NCBI GenBank assembly: GCA_913043285.1 | Contig: CAJWML010000002.1 | Coordinates: forward strand, 124,001-188,000 | Direction of reading: 5' to 3' | DNA from: CAKZNE01 sp002695025 | GTDB taxonomy: Bacteria > Bacteroidota > Bacteroidia > Flavobacteriales > Schleiferiaceae | DNA length: 64,000 nucleotides | In this document: in pieces, positions 19,345 through 27,249 of the stretch | Position numbering within the stretch: position 1 is the first letter of the stretch | Layout: each line of letters opens with the position of its first letter | Translations under genes and position numbers: made by a program | The notes under the pieces: generated by a model | The model's input: the letters and a program-made list of their open reading frames with translations, nothing else | What the model was told of the DNA's origin: nothing | The model's database searches: none

Positions 19345-19803
19345 TTAAAAAGATCTTAAAAAGGGTCGTTGTGCCAAAGGGGAAAAGGGCCAGGGTACGG
19401 CTGCAAAAATAAGTACCAAGGCAATGACAAACCAAAGGAATAGGGTCTTGAATTTAGCATACGCACCTTTTTTTCGTTTGGCCTTAGCCGAACCAATGGT
19501 GATGATCACCAGGGCAGTGCTCATGAGTACCAGGTGTAGTATACTGAAGAAAAATGCTTCTGGATTATCGGGTTCATCGGTGCCGAAATAATAGGAAACG
19601 AGAGGGCTTTGGGTGTACAGTAAAATGCCGATCATCAGTTGGATATGAGCAATGGTGGCTGTCCAATGACGGATAGCATTGTCCAATCGGCCAAAAGGGC
19701 GCGGTGAGGTAAACCCTGTGAAGGATCTTATGATGGCTGTAAACAGGCTTAGAACAACCAGCCACCTGAATACGGAGTGAAGTGAAAGAAGAAAGCTATA
19801 CAT
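19345..19803 (-). CDS. Four-helix integral membrane protein, unknown function
   Basis: 152 residues with four hydrophobic helices (MYSFLLSLHSVFRWLVVLSLF; IAHIQLMIGILLY; FSILHLVLMSTALVIITIGSA; LFLWFVIALVLIFAAVPW). The pattern H-x(3)-R-W near the N-terminus and a histidine in the second helix recall small cytochrome-b-like or DUF families, but heme binding is not proven. It heads a two-gene unit with the DUF3817 gene. A -7 element (TATTTTTG, minus strand 19825-19818) and a palindrome lie just upstream, so the TetR-type gene at 19867-20448 is the likely regulator. Confidence 0.7.
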   Translation of the reverse strand: MYSFLLSLHSVFRWLVVLSLFTAIIRSFTGFTSPRPFGRLDNAIRHWTATIAHIQLMIGILLYTQSPLVSYYFGTDEPDNPEAFFFSILHLVLMSTALVIITIGSAKAKRKKGAYAKFKTLFLWFVIALVLIFAAVPWPFSPLAQRPFLRSF

Positions 19804-19817
19804 ACCGATGTTTCGCG

Positions 19818-19846
19818 CAAAAATATAAAAACATACCGTTTAGTAT
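19818..19846 (-). promoter_or_regulatory. Promoter and candidate TetR operator for the 19.0-19.8 kb pair
   Basis: Minus-strand TATTTTTG (19825-19818) matches TAnnTTTG. Immediately upstream is ATACCGTTTAGTAT (19833-19846), with ATAC/GTAT arms separated by 6 bp, in the promoter spacer. This is a typical place for a TetR-family repressor. The match to a palindrome is short, so this is tentative. Confidence 0.4.
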
Positions 19847-19866
19847 TTTTTTAAAGCAAAAAAATA

Positions 19867-20448
19867 TCAGGGTTTCAAATAGTTCTGTAACTCACTAAGG
19901 AACAGTTGATAAGCTTCCGATCCTTGGAGTTTGCCTAAATTTCGGGCACCACTATAGCCAATAATAATAAATTGAGCGCCCAAGCCCGGCTGTACGCGTG
20001 GGTTAAGTTTTCCTTGTTCTCTGGAAGTGCCGAGTACCGTACTAAGAGCTCCTTTCCATTCCTGAAATAGTTTGTTCAGAGCATTTTTGAATTCGGGTTT
20101 GCTTGCAGCCAGTTCATCAATGAGGTTCACGGCCGGACAGCCATACTTTACCTCAAGGTCCGGAACCTCGTACAATAGCCGGGTCATCATTAGCACAATG
20201 TCATGTACACCGTCTGTAGCATGAAGGAGAGGTTCTATCATTACCCGTTGCATGCCCGGATACAAAACCTCATTGATCATGGCCAGGCCCATTTCGTCCT
20301 TACTTTTGAAGTGATAATAGAAGGCGCCCTTGGTTACAGCGGTGGTAGCCAGGATATCATCCAGGCTTGTGGCCTGGTAGCCTTTCCGGTAAATCAGCGC
20401 GAAGGCCTTTTCGAGGATCATATGGCGCGTAGCAGCGGCTTTTGACAT
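19867..20448 (-). CDS. TetR/AcrR family transcriptional regulator
   Basis: 193 residues from ATG 20448 (MSKAAATRHMILEKAFALIY). The upstream in-frame ATG at 20478 adds a non-family stretch. The helix-turn-helix is clear at about residues 27-55 (TSLDDILATTAVTKGAFYYHFKSKDEM), followed by an all-helical ligand-binding domain. TetR regulators are usually repressors released by a small hydrophobic ligand. Downstream on the same strand are two small membrane-protein genes with a possible operator, and upstream, divergent, a glycosyltransferase gene. Confidence 0.92.
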   Translation of the reverse strand: MSKAAATRHMILEKAFALIYRKGYQATSLDDILATTAVTKGAFYYHFKSKDEMGLAMINEVLYPGMQRVMIEPLLHATDGVHDIVLMMTRLLYEVPDLEVKYGCPAVNLIDELAASKPEFKNALNKLFQEWKGALSTVLGTSREQGKLNPRVQPGLGAQFIIIGYSGARNLGKLQGSEAYQLFLSELQNYLKP

Positions 20449-20510
20449 AATTCGCAACAAAGTAAATACTTTCTCCACACTGCTGGGGGAATGATTATTA
20501 TTGTATCCCT

Positions 20511-21920
20511 ATGCCGGGCAAATCATCCATATCCTTCCATCGTGCTTTCCAGGTAATCCTGCTAAGCTTTTTCCTGGTCCGGATGATCGGTATACTCAAT
20601 CCCCCCCTGGAAGCCGGGCATAGCTGGCGGCAAAGTTTCACCTTGATGGTAAGCCGTAATTTCTCCGAAGAGTCGGCTAATATTCTTTATCCCAGAATAG
20701 ATACCTATGGCAGTAAACCTTCGGATATCATAGCTTCTGAGTTTCCGCTTTTCAATTACATTATTTACGGTTGTAACGAACTCTGTGGTTATGCTCACTG
20801 GTATGGGCGGTTGATCAACCTTATTGTTTCCAGTCTGGGTATTTATAGTTTCTTCCTGCTAGTCCGGAGGTTTGAAAATCAGGAAACAGCCCTGGCGGCA
20901 GCGGTGATCCTACTGTCCTCTATCTGGTTTGCTTTTTCACGTAAGGTAATGCCGGATACTTTCAGTGTAGCCCTTGCTATGATAGCGGTTTATATGATGA
21001 CCCTGTACTATGACCGTGAAAAATTCAGATTCCTTTTAGGCTTTACAGGGCTTGCCATGGCAGCTACCCTGAGTAAAATACCGGCTTTCATCCTAATTGC
21101 ACCCCTTGGTCTTATCTGGTTGAGCCGGAGAAAAACACTTGCCTTTAAGGTAAAGATGACCCTAGCGCTTTTACTATCCGTAGCTCCGGCCCTTTGGTGG
21201 TACTTTTCCTGGAACCCATACCTGGAGAAAACCTTTGAAAATACCTTGTACACTTCTTATAGCCTGGCCGAAGGCTGGCATTTTCAAAAGGAGCTGTGGC
21301 CACTTACCTTGGAGAAGTTCTATTTTGCCGCGCTACATTCCTTTATTGCTTTTGCCGCATTCCTGCTGGGATTGGTTTTTCTGTTCATACGACCCATGAA
21401 GTTCCTGAGTGGGGTGCTGGCCTCTTCTTTTTTAGTGCTGGCTTTTTTTATTTTAAAAACCGGGAACATATTTCCCACCCATAACTATTACATCATTCCC
21501 TTTGTGCCCGTGATGGCCTGGGTAGCCGGTTATGGGGTAGCCAGGGTTAAGGTGCGTTGGGTTTTTAAGCTGGCATTGCTGATCATAGCTGCAGAAGGTA
21601 TAGCCAACCAGCAACATGATCTTTTTAACAAACCGAAGGACAGGTTTTACCTGGAACTGGAAGAAGTGAGCAGCCATTTTTCGCAAGCTGATGAAAAGAT
21701 AGCTATTTGGGGTGGGGGTAACCCGCAGGCTATGTACTTTGCTCACCGTGAGGGTTGGGTCTTGGATCCCCAGGATTACCATAATGCGGCTTTTCTGGAG
21801 AAAATCCGGAAGGAAGGCTGTAAACTGCTTTTTGCCCCACTGGAGGAGGCAAACATACCCTTAACACTGCCCATATTGTATGAGAATGAGCACTATAAAG
21901 TATTCCTTCTGGCACCTTAA
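20511..21920 (+). CDS. GT39/ArnT-like membrane glycosyltransferase
   Basis: 469 residues with roughly ten transmembrane helices. It has the N-terminal feature of the GT39/GT83 superfamily: a first helix followed by an acidic/aromatic periplasmic loop (NPPLEAGHSWRQSF) and a later loop with FSRKVMPDTFSVAL. Such enzymes transfer sugars from polyprenyl-phosphate donors to lipids or proteins in the periplasm. The acceptor cannot be inferred. The gene is single, divergent from the TetR regulator (62-bp gap) and convergent with the next operon (3-bp gap). Confidence 0.75.
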   Translation: MPGKSSISFHRAFQVILLSFFLVRMIGILNPPLEAGHSWRQSFTLMVSRNFSEESANILYPRIDTYGSKPSDIIASEFPLFNYIIYGCNELCGYAHWYGRLINLIVSSLGIYSFFLLVRRFENQETALAAAVILLSSIWFAFSRKVMPDTFSVALAMIAVYMMTLYYDREKFRFLLGFTGLAMAATLSKIPAFILIAPLGLIWLSRRKTLAFKVKMTLALLLSVAPALWWYFSWNPYLEKTFENTLYTSYSLAEGWHFQKELWPLTLEKFYFAALHSFIAFAAFLLGLVFLFIRPMKFLSGVLASSFLVLAFFILKTGNIFPTHNYYIIPFVPVMAWVAGYGVARVKVRWVFKLALLIIAAEGIANQQHDLFNKPKDRFYLELEEVSSHFSQADEKIAIWGGGNPQAMYFAHREGWVLDPQDYHNAAFLEKIRKEGCKLLFAPLEEANIPLTLPILYENEHYKVFLLAP

Positions 21921-21923
21921 AAC

Positions 21924-22136
21924 TTAAAGGGGCTCGGCCTGGAAGCCTGCTTCCAGCATTATCCTGAGTACGGGTGCGGTGGTAACTTCACCCTGTGGGT
22001 TTACTACCTTCAGTATGCGATCACAATCCTCCAGGTCAAATACGGCCCGGTAGGAGGGAAAAACCTGAAGAATACGCCCGAGCAGCTCTTCAGCTGCTTC
22101 GGAACGATTTACATTGGTCTTAAAAACTTCCACCAT
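21924..22136 (-). CDS. Small HMA-like protein, last gene of the 13-gene operon
   Basis: 70 residues. Pattern EVFKTNV...A..LL..I...FP...FDLEDCDRILKV...G: this resembles a small Bacteroidota family with a ferredoxin-like (heavy-metal-associated) fold, but without a CxxC metal motif. The single cysteine sits in LEDCDRIL. Function unknown. It is 14 bp downstream of a DoxX-like gene. Confidence 0.65.
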   Translation of the reverse strand: MVEVFKTNVNRSEAAEELLGRILQVFPSYRAVFDLEDCDRILKVVNPQGEVTTAPVLRIMLEAGFQAEPL

Positions 22137-22150
22137 TTTACAATAGGTAG

Positions 22151-22528
22151 TTAACCGGCAGGCTGGGTTTTACGCAGCTTATGCCAGCTAAAATAGGAGG
22201 TGAGGTGAATAGCCAGAAACAGGACTGGGAAAAGCAGCATGGCGCCAAATCCATCTACGGCCCAATGACTGATTATGGCCCAGATAAAATTGAAGGTAAA
22301 GCCCGCGTAGGCCCACTCTTTAAGCCGAGGCGGTACAGCGGGTATAATTAAAGCAAGTGCCCCAGGGATCTTAAAGAATAGTATGGCCAGGCCAAAGTAC
22401 TCAGGGTAGCCCAGGTGTGCTATACCTTCTTTAGCCATTTCAGATTGGCCGGTGAGGGCGGGCATTACTCCTTCCCATAGGAAAACCAGCGAGGTGGTTA
22501 TCCAGTAAATGATCCTGGTAGATTTCAT
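22151..22528 (-). CDS. DoxX-like membrane protein
   Basis: 125 residues, four predicted transmembrane helices (IIYWITTSLVFLWEGVMPAL; YFGLAILFFKIPGALALIIP; FNFIWAIISHWAV; LFPVLFLAIHLTSYF). The HLGYPEYFG segment is a usual DoxX_2 hallmark. DoxX proteins are inner-membrane proteins linked to thiol or quinone redox in some bacteria, but the function here is unknown. It is twelfth of thirteen closely spaced genes; a second DoxX-type gene is at 25666-26046. Confidence 0.82.
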   Translation of the reverse strand: MKSTRIIYWITTSLVFLWEGVMPALTGQSEMAKEGIAHLGYPEYFGLAILFFKIPGALALIIPAVPPRLKEWAYAGFTFNFIWAIISHWAVDGFGAMLLFPVLFLAIHLTSYFSWHKLRKTQPAG

Positions 22529-22539
22529 GATGGTAATTA

Positions 22540-22959
22540 TTAATGTTGGGTTTTACTGTAATTCAACATCCACTGCACTCCGTATTTATCGGTTAAGGAG
22601 CCGTAGTAATCTCCCCAAAACATATCCTGAAGGTCTGTTTCTACGGTGCCACCAGCTGCAAGGGCTTCAAAAACGCGTTTGGTCTCCTCGCGACTATCCG
22701 GGCTGATCATGATATAAGTGTTGTTTCCCATTTGTACGGTAAAGCCCATTTCTTCCGGGGCATCGCTGCCCATCAGGTAACTATTATCAATAGGTAGGGT
22801 AATGTGCATGATCTTATCCTTGAGGGGATCAGGAATCGTAGAGTCCGGGTTTTCACCGAAGCGGTTTACGTTCAGGAATTCTCCGCCAAAAACGGAGCGG
22901 TAAAAATTAAAGGCAGCTTCGGTATGGCCTCCAAAGTTGAGATAGGGATTGATTTTCAT
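22540..22959 (-). CDS. VOC family protein, PhnB-like
   Basis: 139 residues. NPYLNFGGHTEAAFNFYRSVFGG is the standard PhnB/3-demethylubiquinone-methyltransferase-like VOC start; the end has WGDYYGSLTDKYGVQWMLNY, the second VOC half. The vicinal oxygen chelate fold binds metals and small ligands (glyoxalase, antibiotic-binding and related activities). No activity can be assigned. A paralogue of the same sub-type is at 26834-27247 in the same operon. Confidence 0.88.
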   Translation of the reverse strand: MKINPYLNFGGHTEAAFNFYRSVFGGEFLNVNRFGENPDSTIPDPLKDKIMHITLPIDNSYLMGSDAPEEMGFTVQMGNNTYIMISPDSREETKRVFEALAAGGTVETDLQDMFWGDYYGSLTDKYGVQWMLNYSKTQH

Positions 22960-22992
22960 GACAACAGGTATTAGAAATTTAGATAGGTGATT

Positions 22993-23475
22993 TTAAAATG
23001 TGGACGGTTTGTTTTCTGCCAGTTCCTTTATTTTGAGCAAGGCCTGGTCCCACATGCCCATAAAAAGTCCCAGGTACTCCTCTGAGGTTTCCTGTTCAAT
23101 GGAAAGGGTGGTTATGCCGCCTTCTTCATAAAGCTTATAGGCTTCGGTAAACCCCTTTACATTATGGGCATCTTCACTTTCCAGGTCTTCCTGCCCGTTT
23201 TCCAGGAAACCGAGGTATTCGATCTTCAGGGCGTAATTCGGGTTATTCTCCACCACCCGTGCCACCAGTCCAAAGCCGTGGCCATCGTCAATACGTACCT
23301 TGCTGCCCAGCTGCCAGTCCGTTTCTGCAAATGATCCAGGGTTGAAGCGGGAATACCAGGCCCTTACACAAGGCTCTTCCGTGAGTACTTCCCATACCCG
23401 CTTCCTGGGGGCGTTGAGGTCAATACACTTGTGGATCAACTCCTTTGTAATATGGGAAACCCGGGTCTGGATCAT
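22993..23475 (-). CDS. SRPBCC/AHSA1-like domain protein
   Basis: 160 residues. ELIHKCIDLNAPRKRVWEVLTE followed by RAWYSRFNPGSFAETDWQLGSKV and a C-terminal helix with MGMWDQALLKIKELAE are typical for the START/Bet v1-like (AHSA1) fold, a hydrophobic-pocket small-molecule binder. The start overlaps the stop of the upstream VOC gene by 4 bp (ATGA), showing tight coupling. Confidence 0.85.
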   Translation of the reverse strand: MIQTRVSHITKELIHKCIDLNAPRKRVWEVLTEEPCVRAWYSRFNPGSFAETDWQLGSKVRIDDGHGFGLVARVVENNPNYALKIEYLGFLENGQEDLESEDAHNVKGFTEAYKLYEEGGITTLSIEQETSEEYLGLFMGMWDQALLKIKELAENKPSTF

Positions 23476-23864
23476 CTGTAATTATCTTCGAGAACTGAGA
23501 GTATATTTCCGGCTGGGTCGGTAAACCAGGCAATACTGGGCCCTTGTTCAGCGCTTTCACTGCGGACAATGCCTTTTTCATCCTGTTTAAAGCCCTCATA
23601 ACGTTCCATAGTGACGCCCTTGGCGATCAGGCCATCCACCGCTTGGTCAATGTCCTTAACCGGAAAGCTCAGCACGGTGAATACAGCCGGCCGGTGATCG
23701 GGCTTGGGATAAATGATGATATGGCTGTCTCCGGGAAAATGTACTTCCAGGATGTCCATGGGATTATCCTTTACGTTTAGTCCCAGGGTATTGCCATAAA
23801 ACTCCCTCGCGTCCTCTATATTGTTGGTGGAGAAACTTCCAAAGGCTTTGCTGTTTTGTAACAT
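23472..23864 (-). CDS. VOC family protein (glyoxalase-like)
   Basis: 130 residues from ATG 23864 (MLQNSKAFGSFSTNNIEDAREFYGNTLG). The frame is open further upstream, but that part runs into the neighbouring hydrolase gene, so it is excluded. N-half: FYGNTLGLNVKD...EVHFPGDSHIIIY; C-half: PSIAWFTDPAGNILSVLED with the conserved DPxGN and terminal acidic residue of glyoxalase-type VOC domains. Function unknown. Translationally coupled to the next SRPBCC gene. Confidence 0.85.
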   Translation of the reverse strand: MLQNSKAFGSFSTNNIEDAREFYGNTLGLNVKDNPMDILEVHFPGDSHIIIYPKPDHRPAVFTVLSFPVKDIDQAVDGLIAKGVTMERYEGFKQDEKGIVRSESAEQGPSIAWFTDPAGNILSVLEDNYR

Positions 23865-23883
23865 GATTTTGAGGGTATGGGGG

Positions 23884-24765
23884 TTATTCTTTACGCAGGA
23901 ATTCTTCCAGGATATCAACGGTATAAGTTTGGGCCCATATACCATTGTTGAGGGTTTCCACCGTGCCCAGGTAAGCACCGTGCATGCCTGGCAGTATGAC
24001 CAATTCACAATGGGGGATGAGGCGGTACATGGCCGTGGCATGTTCCACACTGGCCACGTCCTGGGTTGTATTGATCACCAGGGTGGGGCTTTCAATGGAT
24101 TGTATTTGTTGGTCAGTCCAGCCGGTAAAGCCCTTCATCAGTTCTACATCACGCTTAAACATATTCTCAAGACCTTCAGGGCTGTTATTGGCCTTCAGGT
24201 AAGCATCTTTCAAAGGCTGGGGCATCCTATCCAGCGTAGCAGAATTAAAACCCGCCCAGAACTGCTCAGGTGCTCCCTCTCTTGTGTAGATGGTGGAGGC
24301 CAGGATAAGTTTGTTGATGAGGTCAGGATGATTCAACGCTAACTCTATCAGCACATTGGCACCGTTGCTGAACCCAAGGAAATCAGCTTTATTCACATGA
24401 AGGTTGTCCATAAGTGCCGCAATATCATCTGCACTTTGCCTGAAACTTAATGCGGTATCACGGTCCGCAGTGTGGCCATGCGCCTGTATTTCCATGGCAA
24501 TTACCTGATGGTTTTTGGCCAGGTAGGGGATGATATTCCCGAAGGTGCTTTCTATGGTAGAACCTCCTCCATGTACCAATAGCAGGGGTTTCCCTTCCCC
24601 GTATATTTCGTAATACATTTTAAGGCCATTTACTTCCGAATAACCACTCTGCACATTAAGCGCAGTGGTATCTGCTGAAGGAGATTCATCAATTTTTACT
24701 TTGGTTTTCATCTGGCATGAAATGAGGATAGATACTAGTAAAGTGTACGTAAATAAGGTTCTCAT
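23884..24765 (-). CDS. Alpha/beta hydrolase lipoprotein
   Basis: 293 residues. Lipoprotein signal with lipobox LISC (Cys17) places it in the cell envelope. The fold signatures are LLLVHGGGST (oxyanion), GFSNGA nucleophile elbow, an aspartate in INTTQDVAS and the catalytic histidine in LPGMHGAY. Substrate unknown. It is the only exported enzyme in the 13-gene operon; the neighbours are cytoplasmic ligand-binding folds and DoxX membrane proteins. Confidence 0.85.
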   Translation of the reverse strand: MRTLFTYTLLVSILISCQMKTKVKIDESPSADTTALNVQSGYSEVNGLKMYYEIYGEGKPLLLVHGGGSTIESTFGNIIPYLAKNHQVIAMEIQAHGHTADRDTALSFRQSADDIAALMDNLHVNKADFLGFSNGANVLIELALNHPDLINKLILASTIYTREGAPEQFWAGFNSATLDRMPQPLKDAYLKANNSPEGLENMFKRDVELMKGFTGWTDQQIQSIESPTLVINTTQDVASVEHATAMYRLIPHCELVILPGMHGAYLGTVETLNNGIWAQTYTVDILEEFLRKE

Positions 24766-24776
24766 AAAAGATGGTT

Positions 24777-25166
24777 TTACATATACAGTACGTTCCAGCG
24801 GTGCCCGTCCAGGTCGGCAAAGGCGCAGCCGTAATATATACCCTGTATTTCAGCAGGAGGAGCAAAGAGATTTCCACCCGCAGCTTTTACCAGTTCTGCT
24901 ATCCTATCCACTTCTTCCCGTGTTTCTGCATCAAAGGAGATGATCATTTGCGAGGTTTTGGAAGTATCGGGCAACTCGCTTTGCATGATGGCCTTAAGTT
25001 GATTTTCTTCAAACAACATTACAGGTACGGGTTTTTTCCCCACCATCATAGCCACCATATTCGGGTTCTCCCGGTCTTCACGAAAAGCAAAGCCGATCTT
25101 GCTGAAAAACTCTTTTGATTTCCGGGGATCTTTTACCGGGAGGTTTAACCATAGTTCTTTGGTCAT
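24777..25166 (-). CDS. VOC family protein
   Basis: 129 residues. LNLPVKDPRKSKEFFSKIGFAF at the start and YYGCAFADLDGHRWNVLYM at the end are the two VOC signatures (the DxDGHxW form of bleomycin-resistance-like proteins). Function unknown. It overlaps the upstream SRPBCC gene by 4 bp (ATGA). Confidence 0.88.
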   Translation of the reverse strand: MTKELWLNLPVKDPRKSKEFFSKIGFAFREDRENPNMVAMMVGKKPVPVMLFEENQLKAIMQSELPDTSKTSQMIISFDAETREEVDRIAELVKAAGGNLFAPPAEIQGIYYGCAFADLDGHRWNVLYM

Positions 25167-25654
25167 AATCTACTCTTTAAGAAGTTAGTGAGCTGGGTAA
25201 AGGTGCCTTCAAAACCCATTTTCACATTTTGGGTATTGGCATTAAAGGTGTTCCTTTCTTCGGTTGTGGCCTGGTAGGGTTCAATGGTCAATTCCAAAGT
25301 GGTAATACCATCCTTTTCATCCAATCGCAGGGTATTTATCATTTTCAGGGGCCAATGTTTGCCGAAAGGTACTTCGGGAGCCTTTACCACTTCTGCGGCC
25401 GGGTTGGAAAAGGAGTTGATAAAGATCAAGTGATTTGGTTCCCTGATCTCCTGATAGGAAAACAGTCCCCACATGTCCATTCCCTTTCCGTCCTTGATCA
25501 CATAGTGAAAAGTGCCACCGGGTTTAAAGTCAAAAGTCTTTACTTCTGTGGTAAACCCTTCCGGACCCCACCAGGCTACAATACTTTCAGCTTTACTCCA
25601 GGCATTGAAAACCTGTTTTGGGGTAGCATTGAATTCTTTGGAAATAATAAGCAT
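25163..25654 (-). CDS. SRPBCC/AHSA1-like domain protein
   Basis: 163 residues. ISKEFNATPKQVFNAWSKAESIVAWWGPEGF is a very typical AHSA1/START-like beginning, with the WWGPxGF motif, followed by FDFKPGGTFHYVI and a C-terminal amphipathic helix. Binds small hydrophobic ligands in characterised relatives. Coupled to the downstream VOC gene by ATGA overlap. Confidence 0.9.
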   Translation of the reverse strand: MLIISKEFNATPKQVFNAWSKAESIVAWWGPEGFTTEVKTFDFKPGGTFHYVIKDGKGMDMWGLFSYQEIREPNHLIFINSFSNPAAEVVKAPEVPFGKHWPLKMINTLRLDEKDGITTLELTIEPYQATTEERNTFNANTQNVKMGFEGTFTQLTNFLKSRL

Positions 25655-25665
25655 ATCAATTGTTG

Positions 25666-26046
25666 TTAAGACCGGATCAACGGGGCATATTTTTTTCGGT
25701 TATCTATCAGTATCCAAAGGAGGATAGCCCATATTACCAGGGCTATTAGTAAGCTGTTGGGCTCAACAAATATGTGGGTCAACAGTATTCCCACCGCAAC
25801 CGGAAACAGGATAAGAGCACCTAAAGCCCTGGTTTTTGGAAATAGTATGAGCAGACCACCCGCCACTTCCGCCAAACCGATCAGGGGCATTAACCACGCT
25901 ATTTCCATTATAGCCTGAAAGTCCTTAAGCATAGGCTCCGGGATATCCTCAGGAACGGGCATATAATTAAAGAATTTATTCAGGCCTCCATTGATGAACA
26001 AGAGGCCCATGATGACCGAAAGGCCGTTTAGAATTTTACGTTTCAC
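25666..26046 (-). CDS. DoxX family membrane protein
   Basis: 126 residues with four transmembrane helices. GLLFINGGLNKFFNYMP, WLMPLIGLAEVAGGLLILFPKTRALGALILFPV are the classic DoxX pattern (GxxxKF; GxxExxGGxxL). Function unknown; possibly redox or respiratory. Fifth gene of the operon; 11-bp spacing on both sides. Confidence 0.85.
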   Translation of the reverse strand: MKRKILNGLSVIMGLLFINGGLNKFFNYMPVPEDIPEPMLKDFQAIMEIAWLMPLIGLAEVAGGLLILFPKTRALGALILFPVAVGILLTHIFVEPNSLLIALVIWAILLWILIDNRKKYAPLIRS

Positions 26047-26057
26047 GATGGCGATTG

Positions 26058-26459
26058 TTAGTCAGTTAAGGGGAGCATACATTTTACATCTTCTCCATAA
26101 TACCATTCTATACCTGGCATGGCAGTGGGGTATTCAGAATCTCCCAGCTTTTTGAAAGTAGCTTCAAAGAGGTGTTCCTTTCCCTGCCAGTTTTCAATAA
26201 GCTCGGTGAGATAATCCCCTTTTGGAATGGTCCATTCCCCGGTACCAAGCTTTTCTGCTTCACCAGGCTCCTTTGCAGAACAAGCGGCTATATACACTAG
26301 TTTCCCGTTTTCCAGGTAACTGATACCAAACATAGTACGCCCTTCAAAACCACCTGTTTTGGCTATAAGACGCTCAAAGGCAGCTTTTACATCATGGGGG
26401 AATTCCTTTGCCTTTTCGCACAGGGTTGTAATATCCTTTTCAAGTGTATAAATTTTCAT
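26058..26459 (-). CDS. GyrI-like small-molecule-binding protein (probable)
   Basis: 133 residues. I do not recognise a named family with certainty. The pattern TMFGISYLENGKLVYIAACSA, then WTIPKGDYLTELIENW and a terminal EWYYGEDVKCMLPL resembles the GyrI-like/effector-binding fold (AraC_E_bind), whose members bind cationic drugs or porphyrins. It is within the 13-gene operon, with 5-bp and 11-bp gaps. A second GyrI-like gene is at 30834-31313. Confidence 0.6.
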   Translation of the reverse strand: MKIYTLEKDITTLCEKAKEFPHDVKAAFERLIAKTGGFEGRTMFGISYLENGKLVYIAACSAKEPGEAEKLGTGEWTIPKGDYLTELIENWQGKEHLFEATFKKLGDSEYPTAMPGIEWYYGEDVKCMLPLTD

Positions 26460-26464
26460 AACCT

Positions 26465-26830
26465 TTAACTTTTAAGGATTACTATATAAGAGGTTAATTT
26501 TTTGATCTTGGGGTCTTTAAAACCGGAAAACTCATACACGTCACAAAAACCGTAATGCTCTTCTGCACCCTTGTTTTCCATGGTCATACGGCCGTTCACC
26601 GAAGCCTTGCGGCCATGGGTGATGATCGCATCAATAGTAGTAGAAAGCAGTTTACTGCTATCGTCCATATTGTCAAAGAACTTTTGCAGCTCTTCCTTGC
26701 CGTGAAAGGTTTGGTCTCCAACCATTTCCCATTCTACATCATCGGTAACACTATCCAGTATAAAGGGGATATCCGGTTTTAAAAAGGCATCGTTGAATTT
26801 GCGCAGGAACTCTTCTTTCTTATTGGTCAT
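26465..26830 (-). CDS. NTF2-like (SnoaL-type) protein
   Basis: 121 residues. The cone-shaped alpha+beta NTF2 fold is suggested by FLRKFNDAFLKPDIPFILDSVTDDVEWEMVGD followed by FHGKEELQKFF and four C-terminal strands. Members act as small-molecule isomerases, cyclases or binding proteins. No catalytic residue assignment possible. 3-bp and 5-bp gaps to neighbours. Confidence 0.82.
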   Translation of the reverse strand: MTNKKEEFLRKFNDAFLKPDIPFILDSVTDDVEWEMVGDQTFHGKEELQKFFDNMDDSSKLLSTTIDAIITHGRKASVNGRMTMENKGAEEHYGFCDVYEFSGFKDPKIKKLTSYIVILKS

Positions 26831-26833
26831 AAT

Positions 26834-27247
26834 TCAAGGCTTAGGTCTGCAGTTGAACATCCAGTTCTTCCCGAATTTATCGGTAAGGGCACCAAACACA
26901 TCGCCCCAGGGAGCTTTAGCCAGTTTTTCCTGGATCGTACCTCCAATAGCCAGTTTATCAAAATATTGATGGCATTTCTCCTCATCATCTCCAAAGAGGC
27001 AAAGTGAAAAGTCATTTCCCTCTTTATGACCGCCCGGTAGGCCGGCATCGGTGCCCATAATTACGATATGGTCAGAGGTTAACATAGCGTGCAGGATACC
27101 ATCGCGCTGGTCCACGGGGAATTGTTCCGCCATGGGTGATTCACGGATGGGATTCAACTCCAGGGTACCACCCAGGCACTCTTTGTAAAAACTCATGGCT
27201 TCGGTACACTTACCGTTGAAATTCAGATAGGGAGACAGGTGTATCAT
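26834..27247 (-). CDS. VOC family protein, PhnB-like
   Basis: 137 residues. SPYLNFNGKCTEAMSFYKECLGG at the start and WGDVFGALTDKFGKNWMFNC at the end are PhnB-type VOC signatures; same subfamily as 22540-22959. Starts 2 bp after the upstream SRPBCC stop. Function unknown. Confidence 0.9.
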   Translation of the reverse strand: MIHLSPYLNFNGKCTEAMSFYKECLGGTLELNPIRESPMAEQFPVDQRDGILHAMLTSDHIVIMGTDAGLPGGHKEGNDFSLCLFGDDEEKCHQYFDKLAIGGTIQEKLAKAPWGDVFGALTDKFGKNWMFNCRPKP

Positions 27248-27249
27248 GA

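Noticed and set aside
23865..24050. N-terminal extension of the VOC gene ending at 23472
   Set aside because: It runs into the upstream hydrolase gene, and the family start is the ATG at 23864.
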